From the NCBI GenBank assembly GCA_963712905.1, contig CAVQJU010000008.1:496001-560000 (forward strand): a stretch of DNA of 64,000 nucleotides, written 5' to 3'. Shown here one piece after another: positions 34,884 through 45,236 of this stretch. The notes beneath the pieces were generated by a model that was not told where the DNA came from, did no database searches, and saw only the letters and a program-made list of their open reading frames with translations. This DNA is from CAVQJU01 sp963712905 (GTDB lineage: Bacteria > Acidobacteriota > Vicinamibacteria > Vicinamibacterales > CAVVIG01). Numbering within the stretch: position 1 is the first letter of the stretch; each line of letters starts with the position of its first letter. Made by a program: the position numbers and the translations under genes.

Positions 34884-36611
34884 TTGAAGCGGTTCCTCAC
34901 GGCGACGATGGTCCTTCTGGCCGTCGTCGCCGTTCTTGCCTGGCTCACATTTCCTCCGAAACACACCGTTCTTACGCCGTCGTTCCCGGATGGGACCATC
35001 CCGGGCGCCATCCATATTCATTCGACGCGGTCCGACGGCCGCGGCACACTCGATGAGATCGCCCACGCGGCCGCTGCCGCCGGGCTGAAGTTCATCGTCG
35101 TCACGGACCACGGCGATGCGACGCGCGCGCCGGACGCCCCCGTCTACCGCGAGGGCGTGCTGTGCCTCGACGCCGTCGAGATCAGCACGGCCGGCGGCCA
35201 CTACATCGCGCTCGACATGCCGAAGGCGCCGTATCCGCTCGGCGGCCAGGCCCGTGATGTCGTGGACGATGTGACGCGGCTCGGCGGGTTCGGCATCGCG
35301 GCACACCCCGATTCACCCAAGCCGGAGCTCAGCTGGCGCGAGTGGTCGGCGCCCATCGACGGCATCGAGTTCGTCAACCCGGATACGAGCTGGCGAAAGC
35401 AGATCGTGCCGGCGTTCCGGGGCCGCGCGGCGCGGCCGACGGCGTTCCTCGTAGAGCGCCTGTTCTCGTATCCCTTCCGCCCGGCCGAATCCATCGCGGC
35501 TCTGTTTCAGCCGACGGACGTCCTCACACAGTGGGCAGACGTGGCCAGCCGCCGCCGTGTCGTCACCACGGCCGGCACGGACGCCCACGCGCAGATTGCC
35601 GTCTGGCGCTCGAGCGATCCCGCCGAGACACGAGCGGCGATCCCGATTCCCACCTACGAGTCGTCATTCCGCGCGCTCTCGGTCCACGTGAGGCCGGAAC
35701 GTGCGCTGACGGGTGAGGCTGTGGCCGATGCCGCGGCGATCCTGCGCGCGGTTCGCGCCGGCCACCTGTACGTATCGGTGGACGGCATCGCCACGCCGCC
35801 CGCATTCGAATTCTCGGCAACCAATGCGTCCGGCACAGCGCGCGAAGGCGACGAACTGCAGGCGGCCGGCGGGCCCGTCAGGCTGCGTGTGCGCAGCAAC
35901 GCGCCGGCGTGGTTCACGGCGACGATCCGCAATGGCGTGGGGATCCTCTCCGGCGATCACCATGAGCCCGAGTTCATGGTCGAGGCGCCGGGCGGGGCAG
36001 GGGTGTACTGGGTCGAGGTCCAGGCCGCGGACAAACCGTGGCTGATGAGCAACCCGATCTATGTGCGCCTGGCCAATTCGCCGGCGGGAGCCGCCGAGCG
36101 GTCACGGGCGCCCGCCGGCCAGCAGCAACCTCTCATCGGCGGGCCGGCGAAAACCACCTGGCGCGTCGAGCACGACCCGACGTCGCTCGTGGCCGTCGAT
36201 CTCCCGCCAACGGCGGCGGGCCCGGGCGGAACGGCGGGAAGCCAGGCGCGGTTGCGCTTCGGTCTCGCCAGCGGACCGGCTGCCATGCAGTATGCCGCGC
36301 TCGTCGTGGATCTGGCGGCAGGACTCGCAGGGAACGACCGCCTGGTGTTCACGGGCCGCGCCGAGCAGCCCATGCGGATCTCTGTCCAGCTCCGATCGGA
36401 TCGTGGAAGCTGGCAACGGTCGGTCTACATCGATACGGTGGACCAGGAGCGTACGGTGTTTTTCGACGACCTGACGCCTGCCACCGGCGCCGACACGGAC
36501 AAGCCGCCCCGCGCCGAAATCCGCGCCATCCTGTTCGTCGTCGATGCCGTCAACACCAGGCCCGGCACATCGGGCCGTGTGTGGATTACGAATCCAGCGC
36601 TGGGGCGATGA
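34884..36611 (+). CDS. Secreted PHP-domain metallohydrolase-like protein
   Basis: A 575-residue protein starting at TTG, 9 bp after metK. It has an N-terminal membrane helix or signal (TATMVLLAVVAVLAWLTF). The PHP domain has GAIHIHSTRSDGRG (His44, His46, Asp51), VVTDHGD (Asp75, His76), IAAHPDSP and AGTDAHAQ, supplying the metal ligands of a trinuclear PHP site. From about residue 310 a beta-sandwich (FEFSATNASGTAREGDELQA) follows, and then a further C-terminal region. PHP proteins are phosphoesterases or nucleases; exported ones of this kind have no firm substrate. A tight link to metK is probably only positional. Confidence 0.75.
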   Translation: MKRFLTATMVLLAVVAVLAWLTFPPKHTVLTPSFPDGTIPGAIHIHSTRSDGRGTLDEIAHAAAAAGLKFIVVTDHGDATRAPDAPVYREGVLCLDAVEISTAGGHYIALDMPKAPYPLGGQARDVVDDVTRLGGFGIAAHPDSPKPELSWREWSAPIDGIEFVNPDTSWRKQIVPAFRGRAARPTAFLVERLFSYPFRPAESIAALFQPTDVLTQWADVASRRRVVTTAGTDAHAQIAVWRSSDPAETRAAIPIPTYESSFRALSVHVRPERALTGEAVADAAAILRAVRAGHLYVSVDGIATPPAFEFSATNASGTAREGDELQAAGGPVRLRVRSNAPAWFTATIRNGVGILSGDHHEPEFMVEAPGGAGVYWVEVQAADKPWLMSNPIYVRLANSPAGAAERSRAPAGQQQPLIGGPAKTTWRVEHDPTSLVAVDLPPTAAGPGGTAGSQARLRFGLASGPAAMQYAALVVDLAAGLAGNDRLVFTGRAEQPMRISVQLRSDRGSWQRSVYIDTVDQERTVFFDDLTPATGADTDKPPRAEIRAILFVVDAVNTRPGTSGRVWITNPALGR

Positions 36612-36615
36612 GCCG

Positions 36616-38997
36616 TCAGGTCCGAACCGTCAACCCCATGTAGACAGCGGCCGCGCCGAACAGGATGTTCGGCGCCCACGCCGCGAGCGTGGGGGTGGTG
36701 ACGCCGCCTTCCCCGAGCGCGCTGAAGACGTTGAGAATCACCCAGTAGACGATCGAGATCGCGATCCCGATGCCAATGCCGCCGAGGGCGCCGCGCCGGC
36801 CCGTCGTGACCGCGAACGGCACTGCCAGCAGGGTCATGATGAGGGTGACGAAGGGAAAGGCCACCTTGCGCTGGAGCTGCACGGTGGCCGGCACGGCGTT
36901 GAATCCGCTGGCGGTCAGCTGCTCGATGTAATCGCTCAACTGCCCGTACGTCATCTTCAACGCGTCAGGCGACTCGGTCTTGAAATAGCCGGGCGCCTCC
37001 AGGCGCATCCGGCGCTCGGCGAACGGCTCGTACACGACGGCGGTCTTCACCGCGCCGGCTGTTCGCCGCGTCGTGACCGTTCGAACCCAGCCGGCCCGCG
37101 CCAGCCACGTCGCTTCGCGTGCACCAATTTCGCGCTTCGTGTCCACCAAATCCACGCTGTCCGCGTACGTCACCGCGCTCAGCCGCCACGAGGACTGGTC
37201 GAGATGGTAGCGTGTGAGGCGGGTGAAGTGATCGGTGCGCGCGTCGAAGTAGTCGTAGTGATAGACGTCGCCGTTCTCGCTCGCAATCCAGCGGTTCAGC
37301 TCGCTGAGCGTCTGGGCCGGGAAGCCGCGGATGATGCTGTTCAGCCGATCGGCTTCCTGGTTCGCCCGGGCGAGCACGATCTCCTGCATCGCGAACAGGA
37401 CGCCGCTGGCGGCGGCGGCGAACAGGAGCAGCGGCACCGCCGTGCGGTACAGGCTGATGCCGCAGGCGCGCATCACGACCAGCTCGCTGTTCTTGGTCAT
37501 CGCGCCGATCGTCACGAGCGTGGCGACCAGGCCCGAGATCGGAATGATGTAGTACACGTACTGGGGCGTCTGGTAGTAGAAGTACTGCAGCAGCAGCGCC
37601 GTGGTCGCGGAGCCGCGAAACAGCTTGTCCGCCAGGTCGATGAACGTCGAGATGTAGAAGATCCCGAGCGCCGCCAGAATCGTCAGCACGAACACCCGGA
37701 GATACTGGCGCGATGTGTAGACGTCCAGGATGCTCGGCCACCGGAGGTTGAGGTGGGGCACCCGGACAACGAACACGACGCGCGACTGCCGCAGCTCAGG
37801 CGACGGCATCTGCAGCGGCAGGGTGACCCCCGACGCGGTCGACAGCGCCGCCGCCCGCCGCACGGGCATCGTGATCAGGATCGGGCGGTCAGTCGAGCGC
37901 GCCCGCCAGAGCAGCAGCGCGACACCCACCGGCCCCAGCACCAGGTTGGGAATCCACGGCGCCAGGCTCGCATTGAGCACCCCCCCGAACGCGGACGCCC
38001 GCGCCATGTAGAGCAGCACGTAATAGATGAAGCTGACGCTGACGCCGATCACGAAGCTGGCCAGCGTGCCGCCCTTGCGGTGGCTGACGCCAAGCGCCAG
38101 CGCGATCAGCGCCAGCACCGCGCACGCGAGCGGGAGCGCGAACTTGAACTGCACCATGAAGCGCGAGCTGTAGCCGAGCAGCAGGTCGTTGCGCGCGTCG
38201 GCCTGCGCGATGGTGCGCCGGAGCTCGGCCACCGTCATCTCCGGCACGCCCCGGTTGGGCGGCGGCGGGAACACCGTCTGCGGATCCAGGTTCAGGCTGA
38301 AATTCTCGAAGTCCGTCGCCGTGTAGGCGTCGGGCTGCGCGGCCACCGTGGTGTGCTGGGTGCCCTGCGTCAACTGCAGCTGCACCATCTGGTGCTCGCG
38401 ATCGACGAGGATCCGGCCTTGCTTCGCGAAATAGACCGTCGTTTCGCCCGGCTTGAACGAGTCGGCCAGAAAGATGTCGCGCCACCCGCCGCCGGGCGGC
38501 AGGTCGCGCACATACAGGACCCGATTGGGGAACTTGTCGAAGAACACCCGGGGTTTGACGTTGTTTTCAACGAGCGACGACACTTCCCGCAGCGTGATTT
38601 CCCGGAACCGCTGGTTTGCGTTCGGCAGGGACACGATGAGGACGTACGCCGTGGCCGCGGTGGAGACCAGCCCGATGAAGGCCACCGGGCGGAGCAGCCG
38701 GTAGACGCTGACGCCGCACGCCTGCATCGCGACAAACTCGCGGTCGCCCGACAAGCGGCCGAACGCGATGAGCAGCCCCATGAGCACCGCCATCGGGATG
38801 CTGATGCTCAGCGCCTGCGGGAGCAGAGTGATGAGCACGCGAATGACCACCGACCATCCCACGCCCTGCGCGATGAGCGTGTATCCCTGCGAGAGGAGGG
38901 GTGGGATGATCAGCAGGAAGGTGATGAGCAGCAGCGACAGGAAGAACGGCAGCAGTGTCTCGCGAACGACATAGCGGTCGAGCAGAGAAGGCACCAC
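36616..38997 (-). CDS. Fused LptF-LptG lipopolysaccharide export permease
   Basis: A 793-residue intact protein composed of two YjgP/YjgQ permeases in tandem. The LptF-like half (about 1-390) starts LLDRYVVRETLLPFFLSLLLITF. The LptG-like half (from SILDVYTSRQYLRVFVLTILAALGIFYIS, about 430) ends YMGLTVRT. Each half has six membrane helices split by a periplasmic beta-jellyroll-type domain. Separate LptF and LptG normally form the inner-membrane channel that, with LptB2, lifts LPS to LptC. LptB and a fused LptC-LptA are encoded 20 kb away. The start is one of two adjacent GTG codons, and the divergent GH57 ATG is only 16 bp away. Confidence 0.9.
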   Translation of the reverse strand: MVPSLLDRYVVRETLLPFFLSLLLITFLLIIPPLLSQGYTLIAQGVGWSVVIRVLITLLPQALSISIPMAVLMGLLIAFGRLSGDREFVAMQACGVSVYRLLRPVAFIGLVSTAATAYVLIVSLPNANQRFREITLREVSSLVENNVKPRVFFDKFPNRVLYVRDLPPGGGWRDIFLADSFKPGETTVYFAKQGRILVDREHQMVQLQLTQGTQHTTVAAQPDAYTATDFENFSLNLDPQTVFPPPPNRGVPEMTVAELRRTIAQADARNDLLLGYSSRFMVQFKFALPLACAVLALIALALGVSHRKGGTLASFVIGVSVSFIYYVLLYMARASAFGGVLNASLAPWIPNLVLGPVGVALLLWRARSTDRPILITMPVRRAAALSTASGVTLPLQMPSPELRQSRVVFVVRVPHLNLRWPSILDVYTSRQYLRVFVLTILAALGIFYISTFIDLADKLFRGSATTALLLQYFYYQTPQYVYYIIPISGLVATLVTIGAMTKNSELVVMRACGISLYRTAVPLLLFAAAASGVLFAMQEIVLARANQEADRLNSIIRGFPAQTLSELNRWIASENGDVYHYDYFDARTDHFTRLTRYHLDQSSWRLSAVTYADSVDLVDTKREIGAREATWLARAGWVRTVTTRRTAGAVKTAVVYEPFAERRMRLEAPGYFKTESPDALKMTYGQLSDYIEQLTASGFNAVPATVQLQRKVAFPFVTLIMTLLAVPFAVTTGRRGALGGIGIGIAISIVYWVILNVFSALGEGGVTTPTLAAWAPNILFGAAAVYMGLTVRT

Positions 38998-39013
38998 CAG
39001 CTAGACTACCACT

Positions 39014-41168
39014 ATGACCCGCGTCGCCCTCCTCTGGCACATGCACCAGCCGTTCTACGAAGATCTGGTCACCCGCGAACACATCATGCCCTGGGTGCGG
39101 CTGCACGCCCTCAAGGACTACTACGGGATGGTGGCGCTGCTGCGCGAGTTCCCGGCCGTTCGCGCCACCTTCAACCTGGTGCCGTCGCTGCTCGTCCAGC
39201 TCGAAGCCTTCGCCGCCGACCGCGCGCGCGATCGGTATCTGGAGTTGGGGCTCAAGCAGGCCGCGCTGCTTACCGAGGCGGAAGCCGCGTTCATCGTCGC
39301 CAACTTCTTTCACGCCCAGCGCCAGCGGATGATCGAGGTGTATCCGCGCTACCTCGAGCTGCTCGAACGCCGCTCGGCATCCAAGGCGTTCTCGACCGAC
39401 GATCTGCGCGACCTGCAGGTGTGGCAGAAGCTGGCCTGGATCGATCCCTTTTACCTCACGGGCGACGAGCGGGTGATCCGGCTGGTCGACAAGGGCCGGG
39501 CCTTCTCCGAGGACGACAAGGGAGTGCTCCGGACCGTCGAGCTCGAGCTCCTGAACCGGGTGATCCCGGAGTACCGCGACGCAGCGGCGAGGGGGCAGAT
39601 CGAGATCGCCACGTCGCCGTTCTACCACCCGATTCTGCCGCTCCTGTGCGACACGGATGTGTACCTCCGGACGCACCCGGGATCGCCCATGCCGCGCCGG
39701 CGGTTTCAGCACCCTGAGGATGCGGACGCCCAGCTCCGGCGGGCCGTGGAGTGCCACGAGCGCCTGTTCGGACGCCGGCCGGTCGGCCTGTGGCCTTCCG
39801 AGGGATCCGTGTCGGACGCGATGGTCCCGCTCGTGGCCAGGGCCGGCTTTTCCTGGATGGCGACGGACGAACAGATCCTCGGCCGGTCCATCGGCCTGAT
39901 CTTCACGCGGGACCAGTACGGCCACGTCGAGCAGCCCGACCGGCTCTATCGTGCGTACACAGTCCGAGCGGGCGGCGCGGCGGTGTCGTGCGTCTTTCGC
40001 GACCACGTCCTCTCGGATCTGCATCGGTTTCGTCTACGCCGGGTGGGATCCGGCCGCCGCCGCCGACGACTTCGTCGCCCGGCTCGCGGAGGCCGGGCGG
40101 CGGTTCGCGGCCGCAGGCGGGGGAGAGGCCCTCCTGCCCGTCATCCTGGACGGCGAGAACGCCTGGGAGCACTTCGAAGGCAACGGCCACCCGTTTCTAA
40201 GGGCGCTGTACGGACGGCTGGCCGCCCACCCCGAGCTGCGAACGGTCACCATGGCCGAGGCGTGCGCGAGCGCGGGCGCCACTGCTGGAACCATCGAATC
40301 GATTTTTCCCGGGTCCTGGATCGACTCCAACTTCTCGATCTGGATCGGCCACCGGGACGACCAGATCGCCTGGAGCCAGCTGGGCGATGCCCGCGAGGCC
40401 ATCGAGTCGGCCTCCGATGCCCCGGCGCCGGCCGTCGAGCAGGCCCGCGAGGAGCTGCTCATCGCCGAAGGCAGCGACTGGTTCTGGTGGTATGGGGACG
40501 ACCACTCGTCGGATCACGACGCGGAGTTCGACGACCTGTTCCGGCGTCACCTGCGGAACGTGTATCGCCTGCTCCAGAAGCCGGTGCCGGAGGAGCTCTT
40601 CGTCAGCAACATCTCGACGACCCAGACCGTCCAGGAAGAACTGCCGCCCTCGGCGTGGCTCTCGCCGACCATCGACGGCGAGGAGACGAGCTACTTCGAA
40701 TGGCTGGGCGCCGGCACATTCGAGGTCCCGGCCCATCAGGGCGCCATGCACCAGACCGGCGCGGCGGCGCGCATCCTCACGCGTATGCTTTTCGGCTTCA
40801 GCACGTCGCACCTCTTCGTCCGCCTCGATGGCGAGCGCCGGCTGACCGACCTCCTGGCTGAGGGCCACGGGTTCTCGCTGACGTTCCTGCATCCGTCGCG
40901 GCAGCGCCTGGACGTCGAGCCGTCGGGCCGGGCGACGTGGTCGGGGGCTAGCGGCCCCCGGGCCCGGGTCGCGGCCGGCACCGTGCTCGAGCTGGCGGTC
41001 CCGCTGCAAGACCTCGAGGCGCGGGCCGGCGAACCGGTGGCGTTCTTCGTGTCGGCCAGCCTGCCGGCGGGTCCCGGGACGCAGGAGGCGGAACGCTATC
41101 CGGCCCAGCGGGCGATTCAGATCGACGTGCCGGGGGACCGGTTCAGCGGCGACAACTGGCGGGCCTGA
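39014..41168 (+). CDS. Glycoside hydrolase family 57 protein (one frameshift)
   Basis: The reconstructed protein is about 718 residues. The N-terminal GH57 barrel starts ALLWHMHQPFYEDL and includes the nucleophile region GLWPSEGSVSDAM and MATDEQILG. An extra C near 40020 breaks the frame inside FRDHVLSDL; it resumes as IGFVYAGWDPAAAADDFV and includes VILDGENAWEHF and DSNFSIWIGHRDD. The last third (LFVSNISTTQ ... FFVSASLP) is a beta-domain. GH57 members are alpha-amylases, 4-alpha-glucanotransferases or branching enzymes, so a role in glycogen or maltodextrin turnover is likely. Exact activity cannot be assigned. There is no signal peptide. Confidence 0.82.
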
Positions 41169-41537
41169 ACTGGGCATTTCGTTTTGGGCGAGTGCCGCAA
41201 ACGGGAGTCCGCAAACCATGCACAGGGGGCAATCATTCGGGATATATCATGAGTCCGATAATGGATATTATGTTAACTAGTGGGTCTTATCGGCCTCGCG
41301 AAAGCGCGTTCGGCTCGCTGAACCGGACTCCGAAACGCCGCCCTGAACGCCCCGCCTTGAACCACCGGACGCACTGCGACTGGCCCGCACTAACGCGAGC
41401 GCTGCTTGCTGTGTGTTGCGATGCTGGGAATTGCCCCGAGCGGCCCGACCTGAACCTCACCGCGGGGGCGCGCCGCCGGTCGCATCTTCGCGGGCGCCCG
41501 ACGAACGCACCGGGTTCCGGCCCTGGTGCGGCGCCGC
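41169..41537. other. Gene-free convergent gap with an AT-rich patch
   Basis: About 369 bp between the GH57 and ParB stops. No credible gene is seen; the one open frame on the plus strand has unconvincing composition. The striking part is 41240-41293, which is far richer in A and T than the rest of the window. It holds a 7-bp inverted repeat, CCGATAA (41255-41261) and TTATCGG (41287-41293), with a GTTAAC palindrome between. The consensus parS palindrome was not found. The remaining GC-rich part shows nothing I recognise. Confidence 0.6.
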
Positions 41538-42360
41538 CTATTTCGTCTTGCGGAGTTCCTTGAGGATCGCCTCGAGCGCCTCGATGACGTCGTCCTTCGA
41601 CGCCCGGCTTTTCGAGAACTGACAGCTTCAGATTGAACGCCTTGGTCGGCGGCCGGTAGGCGAACACATACGCCTTCGGGCGGCCAGGCTTGGTCTTGGC
41701 GACGGCGTCGCGAAGCTGCTGGCGGGTGGCGCCTCCCTGGCTGGCCATTTTCTCGATCAGGGCGGTCATTTTCGCAGGCGTCTCCTGCCTAACCACCTGC
41801 AAAAGCAACGACTTGGACGAAATGTCGGCCAGCCGACACAGGTGCCGGATGTCCTGGGGCATCGCGGTCAGGGCCAGCGACTCGGTCACCGATGTCCGCG
41901 ACTTCCCCAGCCGCCGCGCCAGGTCCTCGTGGGTATAGCGGCACCCGTCGGCCAGCCCCTGCAGCGCCTCGGCCTCCTCGAACGGCGTCAGGTCTTTCCG
42001 CTGCAGGTTCTCGATGAGCGCGAGCTCGAGCATCTCGGCTTCGTCGACGTCGCGGATGACGGCCGGGAGCTCCTTCAGGCCGAGCTGGACGGCGGCCTGG
42101 TACCGCCGTTCGCCCGCCACGATCTGGAACCGCTCGCCGCGCGGCCGCACGACCAGCGGCTCGATGATCCCCTTCTCGGAAATCGAGGCCATCAGCTCGG
42201 ACAGGTCGCCCATGACCTGCCGCGGCTGGTTCGGGTTGGGGTCGATGAGCTCGATCGGAATCAGGCGGCCGACCGGGGTGCCGGCCGACGCGGCCAGCGC
42301 CTCGACGTAGTGCTCGTCGTGTCGCATGGCGATCGAATCGGGTAGTCCTCGTCTAGGCAC
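41538..42360 (-). CDS. parB: Chromosome partitioning protein ParB (one frameshift)
   Basis: The reconstructed protein is about 273 residues, starting at GTG and overlapping parA by 8 bp. The N-terminal CTPase/ParB domain has PIELIDPNPNQPR (box I), EKGIIEPLVVRPRGERFQIVAGERRYQAA (box II) and ENLQRKDLTPFEEA. The helix-turn-helix part LARRLGKSRTSVTESLAL follows. Near 41618, in NLKLS, the frame shifts and the protein ends SKSRASKDDVIEALEAILKELRKTK at the TAG at 41538. ParB spreads from parS sites as a CTP clamp and partners ParA in chromosome segregation. It ends slightly short of typical ParB proteins. Confidence 0.88.
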
Positions 42361-43109
42361 GATCGATAACCTCCTCGCAGAGGCGGTAGTACTCGGTCGC
42401 CCCGGCGGACTCAGGTGCGAACGTGAAAATAGACTCCTTGTACGCCGGGCTCTCCTCCAGGCGCACGCTCTTGGTGATGACGGTCTTGAAGACCTTGCCG
42501 CCGAACACCTTCTGGATCTGCGCCCGGATGTCCCGCGCCAGCGCCGTCCGCTTGTCGTGCATCGTGATCACGACGCCCAGGATCCGCAGCGCGGGGTTGG
42601 GCCGCGCCCGGACCTTCTCGATCGTCTCGAGCAGGTCGTCGGTGCCCTCGAGCGCGAAATACGACGACTGAATCGGGATGAGCAGGTGCGTCGCCGCCAC
42701 CAGCGCGTTCACGGTCAGCAGGCCGAGCGCCGGCGGGCAGTCGATAACGACATTCGGGTAGGTCTTGCGAATGCGGCTCGAGCTTGTCCTTCAGCCGGAA
42801 ATGCGCGTCCATCTCCCCCACCAGCTTCGCCTCGAGCTTGGCGAGGGCGATGCGCGAGGGCGCGACGAACAGATTTTCGACCGGCGACTGCACGATCACG
42901 TCCGCCAGCGCCACCGCGGGATCGGCGATCGCGTCGTAGACGCTCCGCGCCCCCGGCATCGCGTCGAGAAACGACATCGTGCTGTTGGCCTGGGGATCGA
43001 GATCGATGAGCAGCGTACGCTTGCCCCGCATGGCGAGCGCCGCGGCGAGGTTGATGGCGGTCGTCGTCTTGCCGACGCCGCCTTTCTGGTTTGCTATCGC
43101 GACGATCAT
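42353..43109 (-). CDS. parA: Chromosome partitioning ATPase ParA/Soj (one frameshift)
   Basis: The reconstructed protein is about 252 residues. It starts MIVAIANQKGGVGKTTTAINLA (deviant Walker A with both lysines) and has LLIDLDPQANST. Near 42775, after FRLKDKLEP, the frame changes. It resumes as VVIDCPPALGLLTVNALVAATHLLIPIQ, the Walker B region, and ends EYYRLCEEVIDRA. ParA binds DNA nonspecifically as an ATP dimer and is released by ParB, moving the origin region. It is preceded by a 168-bp gap containing ACTGCCG heptads and followed directly by parB. Confidence 0.9.
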
Positions 43110-43210
43110 CAGGGGCCCGGAGGCGGGAACGAGCAGGATTGTAACAGGATTGGCAGGCGCGTGAACCAGCGATCTGACGTTTCGATGAGCTCGAGCGGCC
43201 GCCCGACTCG

Positions 43211-43277
43211 ACTGCCGACTACGGACTGCCGACTGCCGACTGCCGACTGCCGACTGCCGACTGCCGACTGCCGACTG
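43211..43277. repeat. Heptanucleotide tandem repeat, ACTGCCG type, about 9.5 units
   Basis: Nine full units run from 43211: ACTGCCG, ACTACGG, then seven perfect ACTGCCG copies. The array ends in ACTG and abuts the BFN stop codon at 43278. It occupies the gap upstream of parA. It has the same unit and strand as the array at 513-589, which lies in an unrelated gap 42.6 kb away. Confidence 0.9.
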
Positions 43278-43760
43278 TTACATCTTGTACCCGAGGTCGT
43301 CCGGGTCGAGGCTCTCCAGCCACTTGTGCAGCCGGTCCGCGTCGTTCTTCTCCGGCGAGAAGTCCACCGTCTTGGCGTGGTCGATCACCGTCTCCTCGAC
43401 GAAGATCGGCGCCCGGGTCCGCAGGGCCAGCGCGATGGCGTCGCTCGGGCGCGCATCGATGGCCAGCGTCTCGCCGCCGAGCGCGAGGTAGATGAGCGCG
43501 TAGAACGTGTTGTCCTGGAGGTCGCAGACAACGATCTTGCGGACGGTCGCCTTCAGGTCGTGGATGACGTTTCGCAGCAGGTCGTGGGTCATCGGCCGCG
43601 GCGTCGAGATGTTCTCGATCTGCAGGGCGATGGCGTTGGCTTCGGACATCCCGACCCAGATCGGCAGGACCTTCTGCCCCGCCTGATCCCGCAGGATCAC
43701 AATCGGCATGTTCGTGACGGGATCGACCATCAGCCCCTTGATGCTCATCTCGATTTGCAT
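43278..43760 (-). CDS. Bifunctional nuclease (BFN/DUF151) domain protein
   Basis: A 160-residue single-domain protein: MSIKGLMVDPVTNMPIVILRD, VLPIWVGMSEANAIALQIENISTPRPMTHDLLRNVI, and DARPSDAIALALRTRAPIFVEETVIDHA are the conserved DUF151 blocks. Family members show RNase and DNase activity in plants; the bacterial role is unproven. It lies 4 bp after miaB in the recN-miaB-BFN-parA-parB run. A C-terminal segment SPEKNDADRLHKWLESLDPDDLGYKM is predicted helical. Its stop is in direct contact with the heptad array. Confidence 0.88.
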   Translation of the reverse strand: MQIEMSIKGLMVDPVTNMPIVILRDQAGQKVLPIWVGMSEANAIALQIENISTPRPMTHDLLRNVIHDLKATVRKIVVCDLQDNTFYALIYLALGGETLAIDARPSDAIALALRTRAPIFVEETVIDHAKTVDFSPEKNDADRLHKWLESLDPDDLGYKM

Positions 43761-43764
43761 GGCG

Positions 43765-45139
43765 TCACCCCAGACTCTGAACCGCCTCGAGCGCGGCCTC
43801 GCGGCCCGCGCCCACCCCCGCCTGTCCCCACACGCTGTGCGGGCCGGCCCGCTCCACGCGCACCGGGATCAGCCGGCCCACCCAGGATAACGGACCCGGG
43901 AGGTTCACGACCACGTTCGTGCTCGTCCGCCCGGACAACTCTGTTTCCCGCCGCCGGCTCCCCGAATCGACCAGCACATCCACCGTCTGGCCCACCAGGC
44001 GCTCGTTCAGCCCGCCCTGAATGCCCCGCTGCAGCGCCTGCAGCGCCACGATCCGCCGCGTCTTCTCGTCCTCGCTCACCACGTCCGGCAGCCGCTGCTC
44101 GGCCAGCGTGTTCGGGCGCGGCGAGTACTTGAAGGAGAACATGCTGTGGTAGCCCACGGCGGCCGTCAGCGTCAGCGTCTCCTCGAAGTCGGCCTCCGTC
44201 TCGGTTGGAAACCCGACGATCATATCGGTCGAGAGTGCCACGCTCCGGCAGACGCTCCCGGATTCGCTCGATGAGCGACAGGTACGCCTCGCGCGTATAG
44301 CGCCGCCGCATCGCCTGCAGGACGCTCGTCGAGCCGGACTGCACCGGCAGGTGCAGGTGCCGGCAGACCTTGGGCAGCCGCTCCATCGCGTCGATGAACC
44401 GGTCGTCCACATGCCGCGGATGCGGGCTGGCGAACCGGATCCGATCGATGCCCTCCACCTCGTGCACCGCCTCGAGCAGGCCGGTGAAGTCACAGGCGGG
44501 GTCGTCCGGCGCCGCGTAGTGGTTCACAATCTGCCCGAGCAGCTGCACTTCCCGCCGGCCGCTCGCGGCGGCCTCGCGGACTTCCGCGACGATGTCAGCC
44601 TTGGACCGCATGCGCTCGTGCCCCCGCGTGTAGGGTACGACGCAGAAGCTGCAGAAGTCGTTGCAGCCTTCGATGATGGTCACGTACGCCTTCACCGGAT
44701 CGCCCCGCCTCGTCACCCCCAGCGGAAACGTCACATCGTCGTAGGGATTGAGATCGAGCAGCTGAGCGCGGCGGCGCTCGCCGGCCTGCTCCACGAGCAT
44801 CGGCAGCCGGCGAATCGCCTGCGTGCCGATGACGACATCCGCCACGCCCGGCGATCGCTTGAAGATGGCCGCGCCTTCCTGCTGCGCCACGCAGCCGGCG
44901 ACCGCGACAATCGGGTCGTGGCCATGCTCCGCCGCCAGTTGGCGAAGCTCGCCCAGCCGCGTGTACAGCTTCTCCTCGGCGCGCTCGCGGACGCTGCAAG
45001 TGTTGATCACGACCACGTCGGCGTCGGCGGCCTCCGAGGCGGCTTCGAAGCCGGCCTGCTCCAGGAGCCCCGCCATCCGCTCGGAGTCGTGGAAGTTCAT
45101 CTGGCAGCCGAACGTTTCGATGAGGTACGTACGCGCCAC
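43765..45139 (-). CDS. miaB: tRNA-2-methylthio-N6-dimethylallyladenosine synthase MiaB (one frameshift)
   Basis: The reconstructed protein is about 458 residues, starting at GTG 45139 with GAAGGG upstream. It adds the methylthio group to i6A37 of tRNAs. The N-terminal cluster domain has ETFGCQMNFHDSE, NTCSVRERAEEKLYTRLGEL and AGCVAQQEG. The radical-SAM site is EGCNDFCSFCVVPYTRGHERMRS. Near 44245, after ERLPERGTL, the frame changes. It continues STDMIVGFPTETEADFEETL to a TRAM domain (VLVDSGSRRRETELSGRTSTNVVVNLPG). MiaB enzymes carry two 4Fe-4S clusters; all six cysteines are seen. Confidence 0.92.
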
Positions 45140-45149
45140 GCCCACCCTT

Positions 45150-45210
45150 CGCTTTCGCTCTTTCGCTTTCGCCTTTCGACGTCGATTCGCCTTTCGCCTT
45201 CCGGGCCCCG
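45150..45210. repeat. Heptanucleotide repeats, CTTTCGC type, between recN and miaB
   Basis: On the plus strand the gap holds CTTTCGC, TCTTTCG, CTTTCGC and CTTTCGA, then after an interruption (CGTCGATTCG) CCTTTCGC and CTTCCGG. They form a degenerate heptad array just upstream of miaB's GTG. The recN frame runs into it without meeting a stop. Confidence 0.75.
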
Positions 45211-45236
45211 CCCGGTGCGGCCGCAGGCGGCTGGCG

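Noticed and set aside
41192..41563. A 123-codon plus-strand open frame in the GH57-parB gap
   Set aside because: Residue composition is random-like, it has no ribosome-binding site, and it overlaps the parB end.
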